From: Epithemia pelagica
Lineage: Eukaryota; Bacillariophyta; Bacillariophyceae; Surirellales; Surirellaceae
Direction of reading: 5' to 3'
Assembly (NCBI GenBank): GCA_946965045.2
Contig: OX337242.1
Location: 1,302,001-1,366,000, forward strand
DNA length: 64,000 bases
This document shows positions 20,430 through 31,162 of the stretch, in pieces. Position 1 is the stretch's first letter. Each line of letters begins with the position of its first letter. Under the pieces are notes generated by a model. The model made no database searches, was not told the origin of the DNA, and worked only from the letters and a program-made list of their open reading frames with translations. The translations under genes and the position numbers were made by a program.

Positions 20430-23400
20430 TCATGTCGTGGTGCGAGATTTCAAATAGCGCTTTCGCACATATTTGCGAAGGGCATCGCGCTCAATCGATC
20501 GTCGCGATTTGCTGCTGGCGGATTTGTGGCCGAGCTCGGAACCCGAATCCAAGGTCGACACGTCTTCCCCAAAATCAGCCATCCAACCACCTTCTCCCGA
20601 GGCCGAGTTCGTCGACATGGATTCCGCCGTCAATTCCGGAATGTTGTCGTGGGAACTCGCTGTGCTACGCGAGGAGTTGGAAGGCGAATCTCCAAACTTG
20701 GGTGAAGGAAAGTGCTCCGTCTCCTCTTTCATCAAGGCAAATCCATGCTCATCCACTTGTTCAGCGGCTTTACTGACATACTCGTGGAGACGATCACTTT
20801 TACTGGACTTGGATCGCTCACTTTTGCTGGAAGATCTGGAACGACCACTCTTGTTGGACTTGGACCGTTCGTTTTTCTCAGACTTTTCCTCTTCTTTGTC
20901 GGCCGAACGCCGGTGAGACGAGAAGCTGCTGTCAGCCGCAGCCTTTCCGTTCAGCTCACGTTCTAGCATGGCTGCTCGTTTCTCCAAGTGGTCGTTCTTA
21001 TCTGCCAAAAAGTCAACCGTTGACTGAAGGTTGTGAATCTTGTCTTCAAGCTCACTTTGTCGCTTCGATCCTTTCTCTTTGCTTCGAGCTTGAATATCCT
21101 GTGCAGAGGCAATTGCTTTCTGAGCAATGAGTTTGGCATGTTCAAGTTCGTCGTCACGTTGGGCCAAAATCTTGGCAAGAGATTCAATTTCCTCCTCTCT
21201 GTTTTGAACCTCATGAATAACTTCCTCCAATGCAGATATTACCTCTGCACGTTCCGATGTGGCCTTTTGCAATCGTTCGCTAAGATCCGTTTGCTCATGT
21301 TTGGCCTTCTCCAATGTCTCTTCCATTCGCTTCTTTGTTTTCTCAGCGTCACGCGCAATTGTGCGTTCCAGCTCAATTGACTTTTCAAGAGAAGCAACGC
21401 GATCACGAAGACAGCTAGCTTCCGAGGAAACATCCGAAACACTGAGCAAATCATTTTTAATGGCGTCAACTTCTTTCTGCAATTTCATCTTCGTTGCAAG
21501 CTGTTCCGACAGTTTGGTTTCCAGATCAGATATTTCTGTTGTGTAACGCTCAACGATATCACGGATTTGTTTCTCCTTTTGTTCAACTGCAGCTTCGGCA
21601 TCACCGACTTTCAATTTGAGAGACCTCTTTTCCTTGGACTCTGCCTCAAGCTTCGCCATGAGATCCTCGATCGCCTTGTTCTCGTTTTCACCCATCTCTT
21701 TTCTCATCGTATTGAGTCTCATTTCGAGCTCGTCATTACGAGCCTGTAGTTCCTCCTTTGTACTCAAAAGATCTCCGATCCTATTGTGCAGATCAGAGAC
21801 TTCTCCGTTGTATTGGCTCGATGTCACGCTCATGAATTGTGACTTTTTCTCCAGCTCAGATTCCGCTGTAGACAACTTTTGCTTGAGTGTAGTTCGCGAC
21901 TGCGTGAGTTCCTCGACCTTGGCGCGTAAATCTCTGATTTGGTTCGAGTATCTTTCTTTTGATTCTCGAACTTCTTGCTCTCGTTCATCTCGATCTTCTT
22001 CGTATTCTCTGAGCTGAGCTTCCAGTGATGCCTTGGTCTTTGTCAGTTGCTCGACCTTCATTTGTAGTTCAAACGAAAAATCTTCCTCCTTGACAGAGCG
22101 TGTACTCGCGTCTTTCTTCATCTTGGCTAAATCACCTTCAACTCGACTCAGCTTCGACTTGAGGCTTTCAATTTCGTTATTGCGTTCAGTAAGGGTCAAT
22201 TGAAGACCAGACTGAGTCTCTGACAGTTTACCCTTTTGCTGGTCCAACTTTGCCTCTGCTTCTTCGAGAGTTTGGCGAAGGTTTACAATATCTCGGTTCT
22301 TATCATCAACCTCGCTCTGCAAATCGGTAATTAGAGAATTGTATCGTTGAGACTCGCGAGTCAATTGCTTGGATCTTCGTTCGAGGTCCGCCTCGACACC
22401 GCCCAACGCCGCTTGAAGCTCTTCTCGTCCTTTAATCATTTCTTTCAATTGCTGTTGTAACTTCGGTAGCCGGCTCAACTGGTGTTCTTTGACTTCAAGA
22501 TCTGCTTCCATGTCACCCAATCGATCGATGAGCTCCTGTTTAGCCCTTGTCTCGTCGCGTAACTTTGATTCCAGATCAGCAACGCTCTCCGCGGCGGAAC
22601 CCGCTTCTCGGTATTTCAGTTCGAGGTCGGCGGCTCTAGAGCTGTGCTCTTCTACTCTGTTTTCATACTCTGAAAGGCGGTCCTTCAAGTTTGCATGTTC
22701 CTTCTGAAGCTTGGTGAGAGCCACAGACGCCACGATCTTATCATCTTCCGCATCAGCAACCGACTGGTGCAAGCTCGAAATTGCTCCTTCCATTTCTTTC
22801 ATTTTATCTGCCTTGACTCGAAGCTCTTCGATTTCGTCATGCAGTTCATTTGCTTCGTCATGTTTGGCACGGAGCAACGCCCTTTCCTTTTCGAGTTGGT
22901 GCTTTGTTTGTCGCAGATCTGTCTGAATTTTCTCCAATTGCTGTTGATGACCTTCCACACTGGATGCAGAAAGTGAGCGCGCTTGTTTCAAGTCCTCTTG
23001 CAACTCGGCGATCGTTACATCTTTTTGCTGAATCTCATTTTCCGTTCTCTTCAGTTTTGATTCAAGATCATCCAACAGAGACCTCATTTCCTCAGCTGTA
23101 GAAGTGTGTGTGGATTGCGCTTGAGTAAATTTGGTCTGGAGTTTCGAGTGTGCCTCTGATAATTCCTCCAACTCCTTCTGCAAGACCGTCTTATCCTCAA
23201 CATTTTTGCGAGTTTTCAAAAGAGCAGAACGAGTCTGGTCAAGCTCCTCTGACAACTCGCGCGTTCGTGCTTCCATGAGTTCGCGAGTCTTTTCCAGGTC
23301 TTTGTCTGCCTCCTCCAAGTTCTTTCGAAGGGTGTGTTCCACGGAGCGGAATTCATTCTGTAATTCCACAATTTTTTGTTCTCGTTTCAACGCATCTTCC

Positions 23401-25904
23401 TCGTGCTCAGACTCCATGCGCGATAGTCGGGACATACTGCGAGTCTCGCTTTCGGAAATTCGTTCTTCCAAGTGTCGTATTCTCTCATTCCGGTCCTCGA
23501 GTTCCCGCTGCATCCGTTCCATTCGTTCTCTGGTGCGCTTGATCTCTTGCTCTCGTACACTTTCTTGCAATTCTAATTCCTTGTAAGACTTGAGTGCTTC
23601 CTTTGTTGCTGGATCATCAAGTTGCTTTTGGAGATGCTTCTTCTCTTCTTCCATTCGGTCTAGTTCATTTTTTAGAGCTTTGATCTCAATATCCAATTCT
23701 CTCGCAACTTCTTCTTGCTCGGCCATTCGCTCCTCAAATTCCGCCTTCTGCGCCGCCAATTTTTCTCTCATTTCGTGCTCTTTTTGTGCCAGACTTTTTC
23801 CATGTCGATCCGTTGCTACGGTAAGTTGCTCTTGCATATTTTTCAAACGACGCTCCACTTCCTTACTTGTTGTGGATCGAAGCTCGACCACTTCATTGAG
23901 TCTTCGTTTCTCCTTAGTGTCGTACGTTTCACGCATTTCTGTGATCTTGACTCGGTATTCTTCATGAAGTGAATCCAACTCTTTCGTCAACTTTTCAATG
24001 ACTTCGGTTTGTTCATCCAACGCTTTCTGGTCATCCTCTACATGTTTGGACAAGTCTTCAATCTTTTGTTGCATGGCCACGTTGTCATCCTCGAGTTGTT
24101 TGGATTTTGTTCGTTCCGTTGAAAGCTCCTTTCTCAGATTGGATAGCTGGCCCTTGTACTCTTCATGTTTCTTTACTCTTGCCTCGAGTTTTTCATTCAG
24201 CACTGTCACCTTTTCTTCTTCCGATGTCGCCCGGCCATGCGCCAATGACATTTCCTCCTGAAGTGTGGCAATTGTCATTTCCTGAGAAACCACTTTTTCA
24301 TGCAATCCCGAACGCTCTTCTTCCGACTTTTTTGTTTCCTCCTTGGCTGCCGCCAACTCCTCTTGTAGACTGGCCAGTTTGGCTTCATAGGCTTGATCTT
24401 TGGACTGCTTGGCTTCGAGCAGAGCCTTTCCAGCTTCGGCCAGTTCTTCCCGAAGTTTTTCCATTTCCTTTTCCTTTTTGGCTACGGCACTTTGAACATT
24501 GACCACTTCCTGATTGGCCTCGGAAATGCGCAATTCCAGGAGGGCTTCCTTTTCTTGAAAGGAATCTCGTTCTCCTCTCCATTCATCGCGCATTTGAGCG
24601 TTGCGTTCCTTAAACTCTTGCTTTCGCTTTTCGGCATCCTTCCGCGCCTTGTCCCGTTCACTCTTGAGTGTTTCAATTTGTTGTTGCGTCGCTTGCAAGG
24701 TTCCCCGAACTTCGGACAATTGTCCTTCGTACTGCGATGCCAATTGTCGTCGGACATCTTGGTAATCCTGTTGCGTCGCTCTCAATTGGCCCGAGGTGGT
24801 TCGCAGTTCGGTCTCGAGCCGTTGAATATGTTCGGCATTGTGAACGTGTTCGGTTTCCAAATGCTTGACACGCTGGGCGGCATCGCTATGATCCTGAATG
24901 GTCAATTCGTACATTTCCACTGCCGACGTCAAGGCCTGCTTTTCATTGGTCAACACTTCGACTTTGCGACAAAGGGTTTGTGTTTCGAGTTCCAGCGTGG
25001 TACGGTCCATTTTGCCAATGGTGCGGGGTGACAGTCGGTAGTTGGAGGACGTGACAGCTGGAAGGGCCGGTGGACCACGCTGCTGCTGTGGTGGTGGAAC
25101 GGGTTGGCTTGTTCGAACCACGGTGGGCAAATCACCGCTGTTGCGTCGACTTTTTTGGGGAGTCGGTTGTCGTGGAGCGGCTCCCAATGTCTTTTGCGGT
25201 GGACTCGCACTGGTATCATCCAATTCTTGCAAAAATCTCAAATCATCAATTTCTTGTTGCAGACCATTGATCTTGTGCTGGGTCATGTTGTTGTTGTTGC
25301 CGTTGCTGCCATTGTTGTTGGAGGCTGCATAATAGGCAGTGGTGGTGGGCGGTTGCATGGAGGGGTAATTGGCCGTCGGTGCTTGTGGTTGTCGTGGATG
25401 AGCCGCATGTTGTTGTTGTTGGTGTTGATGCTGTTGTTGAATGGCGTAAGCTGGAGATGGATTCCGGTTGTAGCTCGGAGATGGAGCACGGTTGGCATAG
25501 GTATTGTTGTTGCTGTTGCTGCGCGAACTGTTTTTGCGCTTTTCCCGCAAATCGAGAATGGCCCGTGCGACTTGATCGGGATCGTCCAAATCGTCCCGTT
25601 GCACGACCGGTGGAGGTGCTGGACTTTCACTGCGCAATCGTCCCGTACTAATGGGACGCGGTCGTTGATGATAGGAATCCAGAGCCGTGGCGGCCGCGAC
25701 CGCCTCGGCTCCGCGACTCATGGACTGCGACGGCAGGGGCATGTTGTTGTTGTTGTTGTTGTTCATGTTGCCATTCGGTCGCCGTGCCGAAGGAGCCGTA
25801 CTCTTGCTTCGTTGTTGATGTGGATGTGATGGTTGTGCGTATTGTGGATAGTGCTGTTTGGCCAAGGCCGACATTTTCGAAACAGATTTGGATCGTTGCT
25901 GCAT
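20430..25904 (-). CDS. Giant coiled-coil protein (1824 residues)
   Basis: A single uninterrupted ORF starts at ATG 25902-25904. Residues 1-~290 are Gln/Asn/Pro/Ser-rich with short Arg-Ser motifs (QQRSKS twice). About 300-1640 is almost continuous heptad-patterned Glu/Lys/Leu/Gln coiled coil with no motor, GRIP or other recognised domain. The C-terminus has a Ser/Lys/Arg-rich segment (SKSNKSGRSRSSSKSERSK), an acidic segment and a basic end (RKYVRKRYLKSRTTT). The shape is that of golgin, centrosomal or other scaffold proteins, but coiled coils cannot be assigned by eye. A 5.4-kb exon without introns is notable. Confidence 0.8.
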   Translation of the reverse strand: MQQRSKSVSKMSALAKQHYPQYAQPSHPHQQRSKSTAPSARRPNGNMNNNNNNNMPLPSQSMSRGAEAVAAATALDSYHQRPRPISTGRLRSESPAPPPVVQRDDLDDPDQVARAILDLREKRKNSSRSNSNNNTYANRAPSPSYNRNPSPAYAIQQQHQHQQQQHAAHPRQPQAPTANYPSMQPPTTTAYYAASNNNGSNGNNNNMTQHKINGLQQEIDDLRFLQELDDTSASPPQKTLGAAPRQPTPQKSRRNSGDLPTVVRTSQPVPPPQQQRGPPALPAVTSSNYRLSPRTIGKMDRTTLELETQTLCRKVEVLTNEKQALTSAVEMYELTIQDHSDAAQRVKHLETEHVHNAEHIQRLETELRTTSGQLRATQQDYQDVRRQLASQYEGQLSEVRGTLQATQQQIETLKSERDKARKDAEKRKQEFKERNAQMRDEWRGERDSFQEKEALLELRISEANQEVVNVQSAVAKKEKEMEKLREELAEAGKALLEAKQSKDQAYEAKLASLQEELAAAKEETKKSEEERSGLHEKVVSQEMTIATLQEEMSLAHGRATSEEEKVTVLNEKLEARVKKHEEYKGQLSNLRKELSTERTKSKQLEDDNVAMQQKIEDLSKHVEDDQKALDEQTEVIEKLTKELDSLHEEYRVKITEMRETYDTKEKRRLNEVVELRSTTSKEVERRLKNMQEQLTVATDRHGKSLAQKEHEMREKLAAQKAEFEERMAEQEEVARELDIEIKALKNELDRMEEEKKHLQKQLDDPATKEALKSYKELELQESVREQEIKRTRERMERMQRELEDRNERIRHLEERISESETRSMSRLSRMESEHEEDALKREQKIVELQNEFRSVEHTLRKNLEEADKDLEKTRELMEARTRELSEELDQTRSALLKTRKNVEDKTVLQKELEELSEAHSKLQTKFTQAQSTHTSTAEEMRSLLDDLESKLKRTENEIQQKDVTIAELQEDLKQARSLSASSVEGHQQQLEKIQTDLRQTKHQLEKERALLRAKHDEANELHDEIEELRVKADKMKEMEGAISSLHQSVADAEDDKIVASVALTKLQKEHANLKDRLSEYENRVEEHSSRAADLELKYREAGSAAESVADLESKLRDETRAKQELIDRLGDMEADLEVKEHQLSRLPKLQQQLKEMIKGREELQAALGGVEADLERRSKQLTRESQRYNSLITDLQSEVDDKNRDIVNLRQTLEEAEAKLDQQKGKLSETQSGLQLTLTERNNEIESLKSKLSRVEGDLAKMKKDASTRSVKEEDFSFELQMKVEQLTKTKASLEAQLREYEEDRDEREQEVRESKERYSNQIRDLRAKVEELTQSRTTLKQKLSTAESELEKKSQFMSVTSSQYNGEVSDLHNRIGDLLSTKEELQARNDELEMRLNTMRKEMGENENKAIEDLMAKLEAESKEKRSLKLKVGDAEAAVEQKEKQIRDIVERYTTEISDLETKLSEQLATKMKLQKEVDAIKNDLLSVSDVSSEASCLRDRVASLEKSIELERTIARDAEKTKKRMEETLEKAKHEQTDLSERLQKATSERAEVISALEEVIHEVQNREEEIESLAKILAQRDDELEHAKLIAQKAIASAQDIQARSKEKGSKRQSELEDKIHNLQSTVDFLADKNDHLEKRAAMLERELNGKAAADSSFSSHRRSADKEEEKSEKNERSKSNKSGRSRSSSKSERSKSSKSDRLHEYVSKAAEQVDEHGFALMKEETEHFPSPKFGDSPSNSSRSTASSHDNIPELTAESMSTNSASGEGGWMADFGEDVSTLDSGSELGHKSASSKSRRSIERDALRKYVRKRYLKSRTTT

Positions 25905-26806
25905 GGTTTCCAGATCGTTTAGTTCGATGATGAAGTTGTTATCGTTGTTGTGTGTCTTTTCTGAAAAATCCTCACGATAGGGTGGACTTGTTCACGGATA
26001 AAATCGACAAACCCAACAGGTCACGAGGAGTGCGCGATTTTTTTGGGCTCAGTGGTAATATCTGGCGGATCCTTGTGTTTTGGGATGGGCCGCCACTGCA
26101 ACTCTATCTGGAAGACCAATCCAACTAGTACAACACAACAACACCAACGACGAAAGGACACAACCACTGTGCGCTTCTCGGAACAAGAGTCTTTGTGTTG
26201 AGTGACCCTTCTTTGTTGCAAGCGAGTTGGAGCCAGAAAACACCCAAGGATGAACCAAGCACCAAATGCGACAACAGGAGAAAGACGGCCGGACAGGTGA
26301 TGGCCAGTATGGTGATGGTCAGTATGGAAAAAGAGAAACAGGAGAAGAGAGGAGCCAAATCGCTCAGCGAAGAAGAAGAGCTCCCCAACCTTTTCTTCCC
26401 GTTTTCGTTATTGGCGTTTGGGTTTGGCGTGTCTCTCTCTCTCTGGTTCGGCGGATTTGGTGTGGTAGTCGTGTTGCTCGCCACATTTTTTCAGACTGTC
26501 TGTATCGACAGGCGCGCGGTGTCGTGTGATTTCAAATACTTAACGATCAGTGGCTGGGCATGCGTGAGAAACGAGAAAGACATACAAAGTGCCGTTAGCG
26601 CGAAGCAGGAAAACTTTGGGAAGACGAGTGTCAGTACAATCTTCGTACACCATCATCACCAAGTGGGGAAAGCGAGACGGTCTTCGGGGTTTCGAAGCTT
26701 TGGGCGTTTTCTTGGGCCCAGAGGCAGCAGCAGCAGCAGCAGCAGGGTTGAAAAATCCATCTCCGGGAGCTCTCCCCCTTCACATCTTGTTAATGGAATC
26801 ACAATA
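25905..26806. other. Divergent intergenic region or 5' leader
   Basis: It lies between the coiled-coil gene and the 2OG oxygenase. The oxygenase frame stays open upstream to 26195 and contains in-frame ATGs near 26299 (MASMVMVSMEK...). I treat this as leader because its residues are not domain-like, but a longer N-terminus cannot be excluded. Confidence 0.4.
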
Positions 26807-27862
26807 ATGTCGACACAACACTCCGGAACAAACAATGCGTCGGAACCCAGCAGCGTTTCTCATAACGGCTTTTCTTCGAACGCAAAACAAGCTTTGCTCT
26901 TCTATGTGTTCGTGGTGCTTTCCTTTGCTGGCATCTTTTCCCAGTCCATGCGTTTTATGCCCGAACCATGGACAAGCGTTGATGAAGTCCAGCGTCGTGA
27001 TGGTGAAGAGAAAAAAGACAACAACTATGTTGGAGTCATTGAAGAATTGTATCAAGTCGTAACCGCGGAACGCCTGAGCAAGATTGCACGGGATCACAGA
27101 GAAGCTTACGCGCAAGCGGACCCGTTCCCGCACATTGTGATTGACGGGATCTTCCCGAGGCGTATCCTGGAGGCTATTTCCAACGAAATTCCGGAAGAGA
27201 AGGCCCAGCAGAACGGATGCTACAACCCGAAAAAGTGTTTCTTGACTCCCAAGCAAAACAAGAAGTCCGCCGTTGACGACGAAAACAATATGGGTTTGTA
27301 CACGCGCGTCTTCTTTGGGTTTCTAAAATCCAGCACGTGGGTGAAATTTCTCGAAGAACTATCCGGAATCCCTAACATCATCCCGGATCCTCACTACCGA
27401 GGTTCCGGCTTGCACGTCACCGCATCGGGAGGCAACCTGGACATTCACGCCGATTTTAATCGATACAACGCGTACCAGTTAGATCGTCGAGTCAACACGT
27501 TCGTGTACATGAACGACGATTGGCCCGATAGCTACGGAGGGCATCTCGAGCTCTGGGGTCGCGACATGAAGTCTTGCTATCAAAAAATTTTGCCCGTCAT
27601 GGGTCGCTTCGTGGTCTTTTCCTCCACGGATTTTTCTTATCACGGTCATCCGCAGCCCCAAACGTCTCCAAAAGACAGGCTTCGGCGATCGATAGCGCTC
27701 TACTATTTCACAAACGGACGTCCGACGGAAGAATGTTTGGATGGAGATTGCGCAGGAAACAATCATAGCACATTGTTCAAGAAACCTGAAAACTGCAAGG
27801 TGTGCGAAGAAGCAATGTGCAAACGTTATGACGAAACCGCACCATATTGGGTTGACGCTTGA
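26807..27862 (+). CDS. Membrane-anchored 2OG-Fe(II) oxygenase (prolyl hydroxylase-like)
   Basis: From ATG 26807 the product has 351 residues. A transmembrane helix near residues 25-45 (ALLFYVFVVLSFAGIF) is followed by a lumenal-type domain. FPHIVIDGIFP starts the double-stranded beta-helix fold. The iron ligands are visible: LDIHADFNRY (H-x-D) and DFSYHGHPQP (distal His). The 2-oxoglutarate-binding basic residue is probably in LRRSIALYYF. These are the features of prolyl 4-hydroxylase-like enzymes that hydroxylate proteins using 2-oxoglutarate and O2. A Cys-rich tail (CKVCEEAMC) follows. Substrate unknown; Golgi or ER is likely from the anchor. Confidence 0.85.
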   Translation: MSTQHSGTNNASEPSSVSHNGFSSNAKQALLFYVFVVLSFAGIFSQSMRFMPEPWTSVDEVQRRDGEEKKDNNYVGVIEELYQVVTAERLSKIARDHREAYAQADPFPHIVIDGIFPRRILEAISNEIPEEKAQQNGCYNPKKCFLTPKQNKKSAVDDENNMGLYTRVFFGFLKSSTWVKFLEELSGIPNIIPDPHYRGSGLHVTASGGNLDIHADFNRYNAYQLDRRVNTFVYMNDDWPDSYGGHLELWGRDMKSCYQKILPVMGRFVVFSSTDFSYHGHPQPQTSPKDRLRRSIALYYFTNGRPTEECLDGDCAGNNHSTLFKKPENCKVCEEAMCKRYDETAPYWVDA

Positions 27863-28624
27863 ATAAGAGACACAAGCATGCTCCTTCCTTCCGCGGCTAA
27901 CAACACCGGTGGTCTGTGCGATTGCGTCATGTAGGATGAGAGCATGTTGCATAGTAGAGAATCGCGACAGCTCTATTATACTTTCTTTTTGAATCGCGAC
28001 GGTTTTCTGTTTGAATTGCGACGGCTCTATTTTTGTATTGCGCCGGGGATTATACTTTCTTTTTGTCGAGCGCAAGGAATCGATACTTAATTGCGACGGC
28101 AAGTTTCTTTTTGATTGCGACGACGGCTTTCTTTTGATGAATGGCGGGTTGCACCTCATAGCAAACTACCGTTTCTTCGACGAGCTTTGCGCTCTGCATC
28201 GCGTTCTGCTCACGGGCTTCTTGTTCCTTGAGGTATTGCCGTACGCCCGTGGGTGCGCCGTTGGGGAAGCAGCTCACTAACAAGCGACTTTGAACAAGAA
28301 ACATCATGCAGAGAATTGATTCGGTTTTGGAGATCTAGTCTTGGACTGGCTGCTTGGAGGCCTTTGGATCGCAAGCAGAAGAGTCCCACTTGGCTGGACA
28401 GTTTGTAAGAATAGAATAATGTGTATAATTTAGATTTGGCTTTGATTGCAAAAGGTTTCATCTATCTTATCAATCCTATAGAAAACGATTCAGTTTATCA
28501 GACCCAAGCATCTACCTAGTCAATGCTATGAAGAGAGATTGTCGATTGATTGCGTTCATCGCTTGGAAGAACGCAATTGCATCAAAAGACAAGACGAGAG
28601 TGAGTCGGCGCACATGACTGACTG
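27863..28624. other. Intergenic region with dispersed GCGACGG motifs
   Basis: Between about 27960 and 28130 a motif close to AATTGCGACGGC occurs five times at irregular spacing, often next to a TTTCTTTTT tract. A minus-strand ORF at 28050-28307 reads through it with KKxAVAIK-like repeats. Neither strand gives a recognisable protein. Confidence 0.4.
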
Positions 28625-29248
28625 ATGGATTCCCTAGACGATAACCTTCCGTTTTTGGACTTGCCCATCCCCGATGCAAATGATGAAGAGACTTGGAAAT
28701 GGAATAAAGATGACGACAGCTTCGGTCATCCTCTTCATTCTGACTTGGATCACAATGATCCACATGACGACGACGAAATACACGAGGGAGCCTCGCACCT
28801 ATATCTAACGGACGAGGATTCAGTGGCTGTGGTATCGCCTGGATCGTCCAAGAGAAGAAGAAGAATCTCCAATGACAAGATTCACGATGACCAATTCGTC
28901 GATTCAATCGTAGTATCACCTCTTGCGTCTCAGACTTTGAACGAGAGTGAGAGACATGAAGATACGCTCAGAAATCTCGACCATGGCAAGATCCATGACT
29001 TCAACGAAGGAGTCAGCAATTCTTTGATCGGTGAATCCCCTGAATCCATACATCTTCAGTACCAACGACTCATGAAGCGCCTTGCAGACTCCATGCAACG
29101 GACAGAAGAAACTCGCCAATTCATCAAACGACGAAGATGTGACATTGGAGGAAGTTTCTTTTTGAGTTCCGACAGCGAAGAATCGCGAAAATATCTGTTC
29201 GAAGTCTTTCGCCGAGACTCGGGATCAGGTTGTTCATTCTCACCATAG
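28625..29248 (+). CDS. Hypothetical acidic, nuclear-type protein
   Basis: A 207-residue ORF from ATG 28625. The N-terminal half is rich in Asp and Glu (DDDSFGHP, DPHDDDEIHEG). Two basic clusters, SKRRRRISNDK and FIKRRRCD, look like nuclear localisation signals. A helix near residue 140 (LQYQRLMKRLADSMQRTEET) is amphipathic. No domain recognised. Composition suggests a nuclear regulatory protein. Confidence 0.55.
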   Translation: MDSLDDNLPFLDLPIPDANDEETWKWNKDDDSFGHPLHSDLDHNDPHDDDEIHEGASHLYLTDEDSVAVVSPGSSKRRRRISNDKIHDDQFVDSIVVSPLASQTLNESERHEDTLRNLDHGKIHDFNEGVSNSLIGESPESIHLQYQRLMKRLADSMQRTEETRQFIKRRRCDIGGSFFLSSDSEESRKYLFEVFRRDSGSGCSFSP

Positions 29249-29766
29249 GTTCTCCGCTGATATGCATGCGGCTTCAGCTTAAACAATCCGTTCCTACTTG
29301 CAGACAGACGACGTCTCCAAAATCGACCAACCATTGTAAAAACACGATGGGACTTGCATATTACTCCTAACCAAACACCAACGGCCCTCACCAACCGTCT
29401 GCTGTAACATGTACATGTAGCTCGTTGCGGTCGATGGGTTTGAATACGAAACTATTCAAAGGCTATCATTTTACTTCCAAATCGCATCTTCCAATATACC
29501 ATTAGGATTACCTATAGGTGTAGGACTTGGTTATGACGAATGACGATGGCAGATGACAGTAGGTACGACAACTGACACCGAAGACGGACTCTGACGATCT
29601 ATGTGACTTGTGACTGGCCGTGTCAGTTTAACCATCCTCAGTTCCGCGACTCAGGAATCCGGAAGCTGGTTGAGTCCTGCTTCTCCTTCTGGTTGCGTGC
29701 GTGCACTAACAACGATAGACGCGTGTCCCATCCATTTTTGGTCGGTCTTTCATTTCGTGCGACACG
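29249..29766. other. Intergenic region upstream of duplicated block A
   Basis: No gene seen. The homology with block B begins abruptly at 29767. Confidence 0.4.
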
Positions 29767-30153
29767 AACCATCTCTTGTCGTTGCGAGATACGAATGGGA
29801 ACCACCATCGCTTGCTGGAACCTCGCTGTCGATGTACCTAATAGAAAGCTGCACATTCCTATAATTTATCCGTTGGTACCGTCCCGAATGCCAATTGACG
29901 GCCAAGAAGGGCGAACAAGAGTGTTTCTCATCACACAAAGTGTCGCCTCGCCATCCAAGTCACTCGCAACTTTTTGTGGAAGAACTAATTTGAGAACCGG
30001 TCTGTCGCTGGGGAACGTAACAAGACACAAGAAGGACTCTACCAGCCTTGGACTTCACTCCCACTCATACGCAAAAACGACAGGGAACCAATCCTCCTCT
30101 CTCAGCCTCTATTGGACAGACAGTTGAATCCACCAACTTGCTTGATAGGAAGC

Positions 30154-30717
30154 ATGCCCGTTTCATCTCGTCGCTTGTTGCCTCGGCGGTTGCTGCGAAG
30201 CCGCAGTGGCGAAATGCTGTGTCACCACGATCCTGCTGGCACGTGTGGTGGGGAATCCAGCACGTTTAGTATTGCTGACACGGCCAAGTCCAAACCGCAC
30301 ACAACAACAACGACATCTCCAGAAACCACCACCACCACCAAAACTACGACTGCCCTTGCGGAACCCAAACATGTGACCTTTAGTTCCATTGAATTTCGTT
30401 TGTACCAAGTTGTTTTGGGGGATCATCCCTGCTGTCATTCCGGGTGTCCATTGACATTGGGCTGGCAGTACTCGCCTGGACCGAGCTTTAGCTCGATTGA
30501 GGCCTATGAGGCCCATCGCAGTGGCGGCGTGGCCGATCGACGAACCTTGCATACCACCACATGCGACGAACGACACCATCGCTTGCTCGAAACACAGACA
30601 TCGGGGGAACTTCGTCGGGCCAGTCGTATGCAACAACGACATCGTGATCGACGGATCCAAAAAGCTGAACAACAAGTCTTTTTTCATCCAGCACGAGACG
30701 ACGAGGCGGATGTGTAG
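30154..30717 (+). CDS. Small conserved protein, block A copy
   Basis: A 187-residue ORF starting MPVSSRRLLPRRLLR. A Thr-rich linker is followed by HVTFSSIEFRLYQVVLGDHP, CCHSGCPLTLGW and a basic, helical C-terminus. The phrase V-x-F-x-x-(I/V)-E-...-LGD-(H/N)-P-...-G-x-P-L-x-(L/I)-GW is, from memory, common in many diatom proteins of unknown function. The block B copy (34684-35238) is almost identical and the differences keep both frames open, which suggests both are still functional. Confidence 0.7.
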   Translation: MPVSSRRLLPRRLLRSRSGEMLCHHDPAGTCGGESSTFSIADTAKSKPHTTTTTSPETTTTTKTTTALAEPKHVTFSSIEFRLYQVVLGDHPCCHSGCPLTLGWQYSPGPSFSSIEAYEAHRSGGVADRRTLHTTTCDERHHRLLETQTSGELRRASRMQQRHRDRRIQKAEQQVFFHPARDDEADV

Positions 30718-31162
30718 TGTGGTGCATAGACAGATAGTGACTGTTTTACGTGTATAACAGTGTTATAGATGATGACAAACAATTGTGTGCGTACTTGTAC
30801 TTGAATGACGTATGGGGAGTACTCTGAAAGAAGAGTTCATCTGCCTAGATTCTTGAAACACAGCGCCAATGTCCATACCATTAGAATAAACAGTGAGTGG
30901 GTACCAGAACGGATCTTTCGGAAGCCTTCTCGAATCGATTGTTTTGGGGTCTATCAGGCCCTGCAACTGCCATACACACATTACCATGTGCATGCTCTTC
31001 CACCATGCCGAGTTCCTGTTCCTTGTTCACATGCATAAGCCGTTGACCGTCTGTTTGTCTCTCGGTTTCCTGCGCTGTGTTTTGAGGAGAGGATTTGTTC
31101 CTTGGTAGCCACATGGTCATTATGCAGAAGCACAGGGATACGAACCTACATTTGCTCCCTGA
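30718..31162. other. Intergenic spacer within block A
   Basis: Conserved in block B at 35239-35680. No ORF with protein-like composition is shared by both copies. Confidence 0.4.

Noticed and set aside
20473-25829. Many plus-strand ORFs rich in Ser, Phe and Leu
   Set aside because: Antisense shadows of the coiled-coil gene, whose GAA/GAG/CAG codons give open complementary frames.
26195-26806. Longer N-terminus for the 2OG oxygenase
   Set aside because: Composition is unlike a protein domain and the ATG at 26807 gives a normal anchor-first enzyme; kept only as an alternative.
30163-30687. Minus-strand ORFs in the duplicated blocks
   Set aside because: They overlap the plus-strand gene that carries the conserved LGDHP...LGW motif, and have no features of their own.
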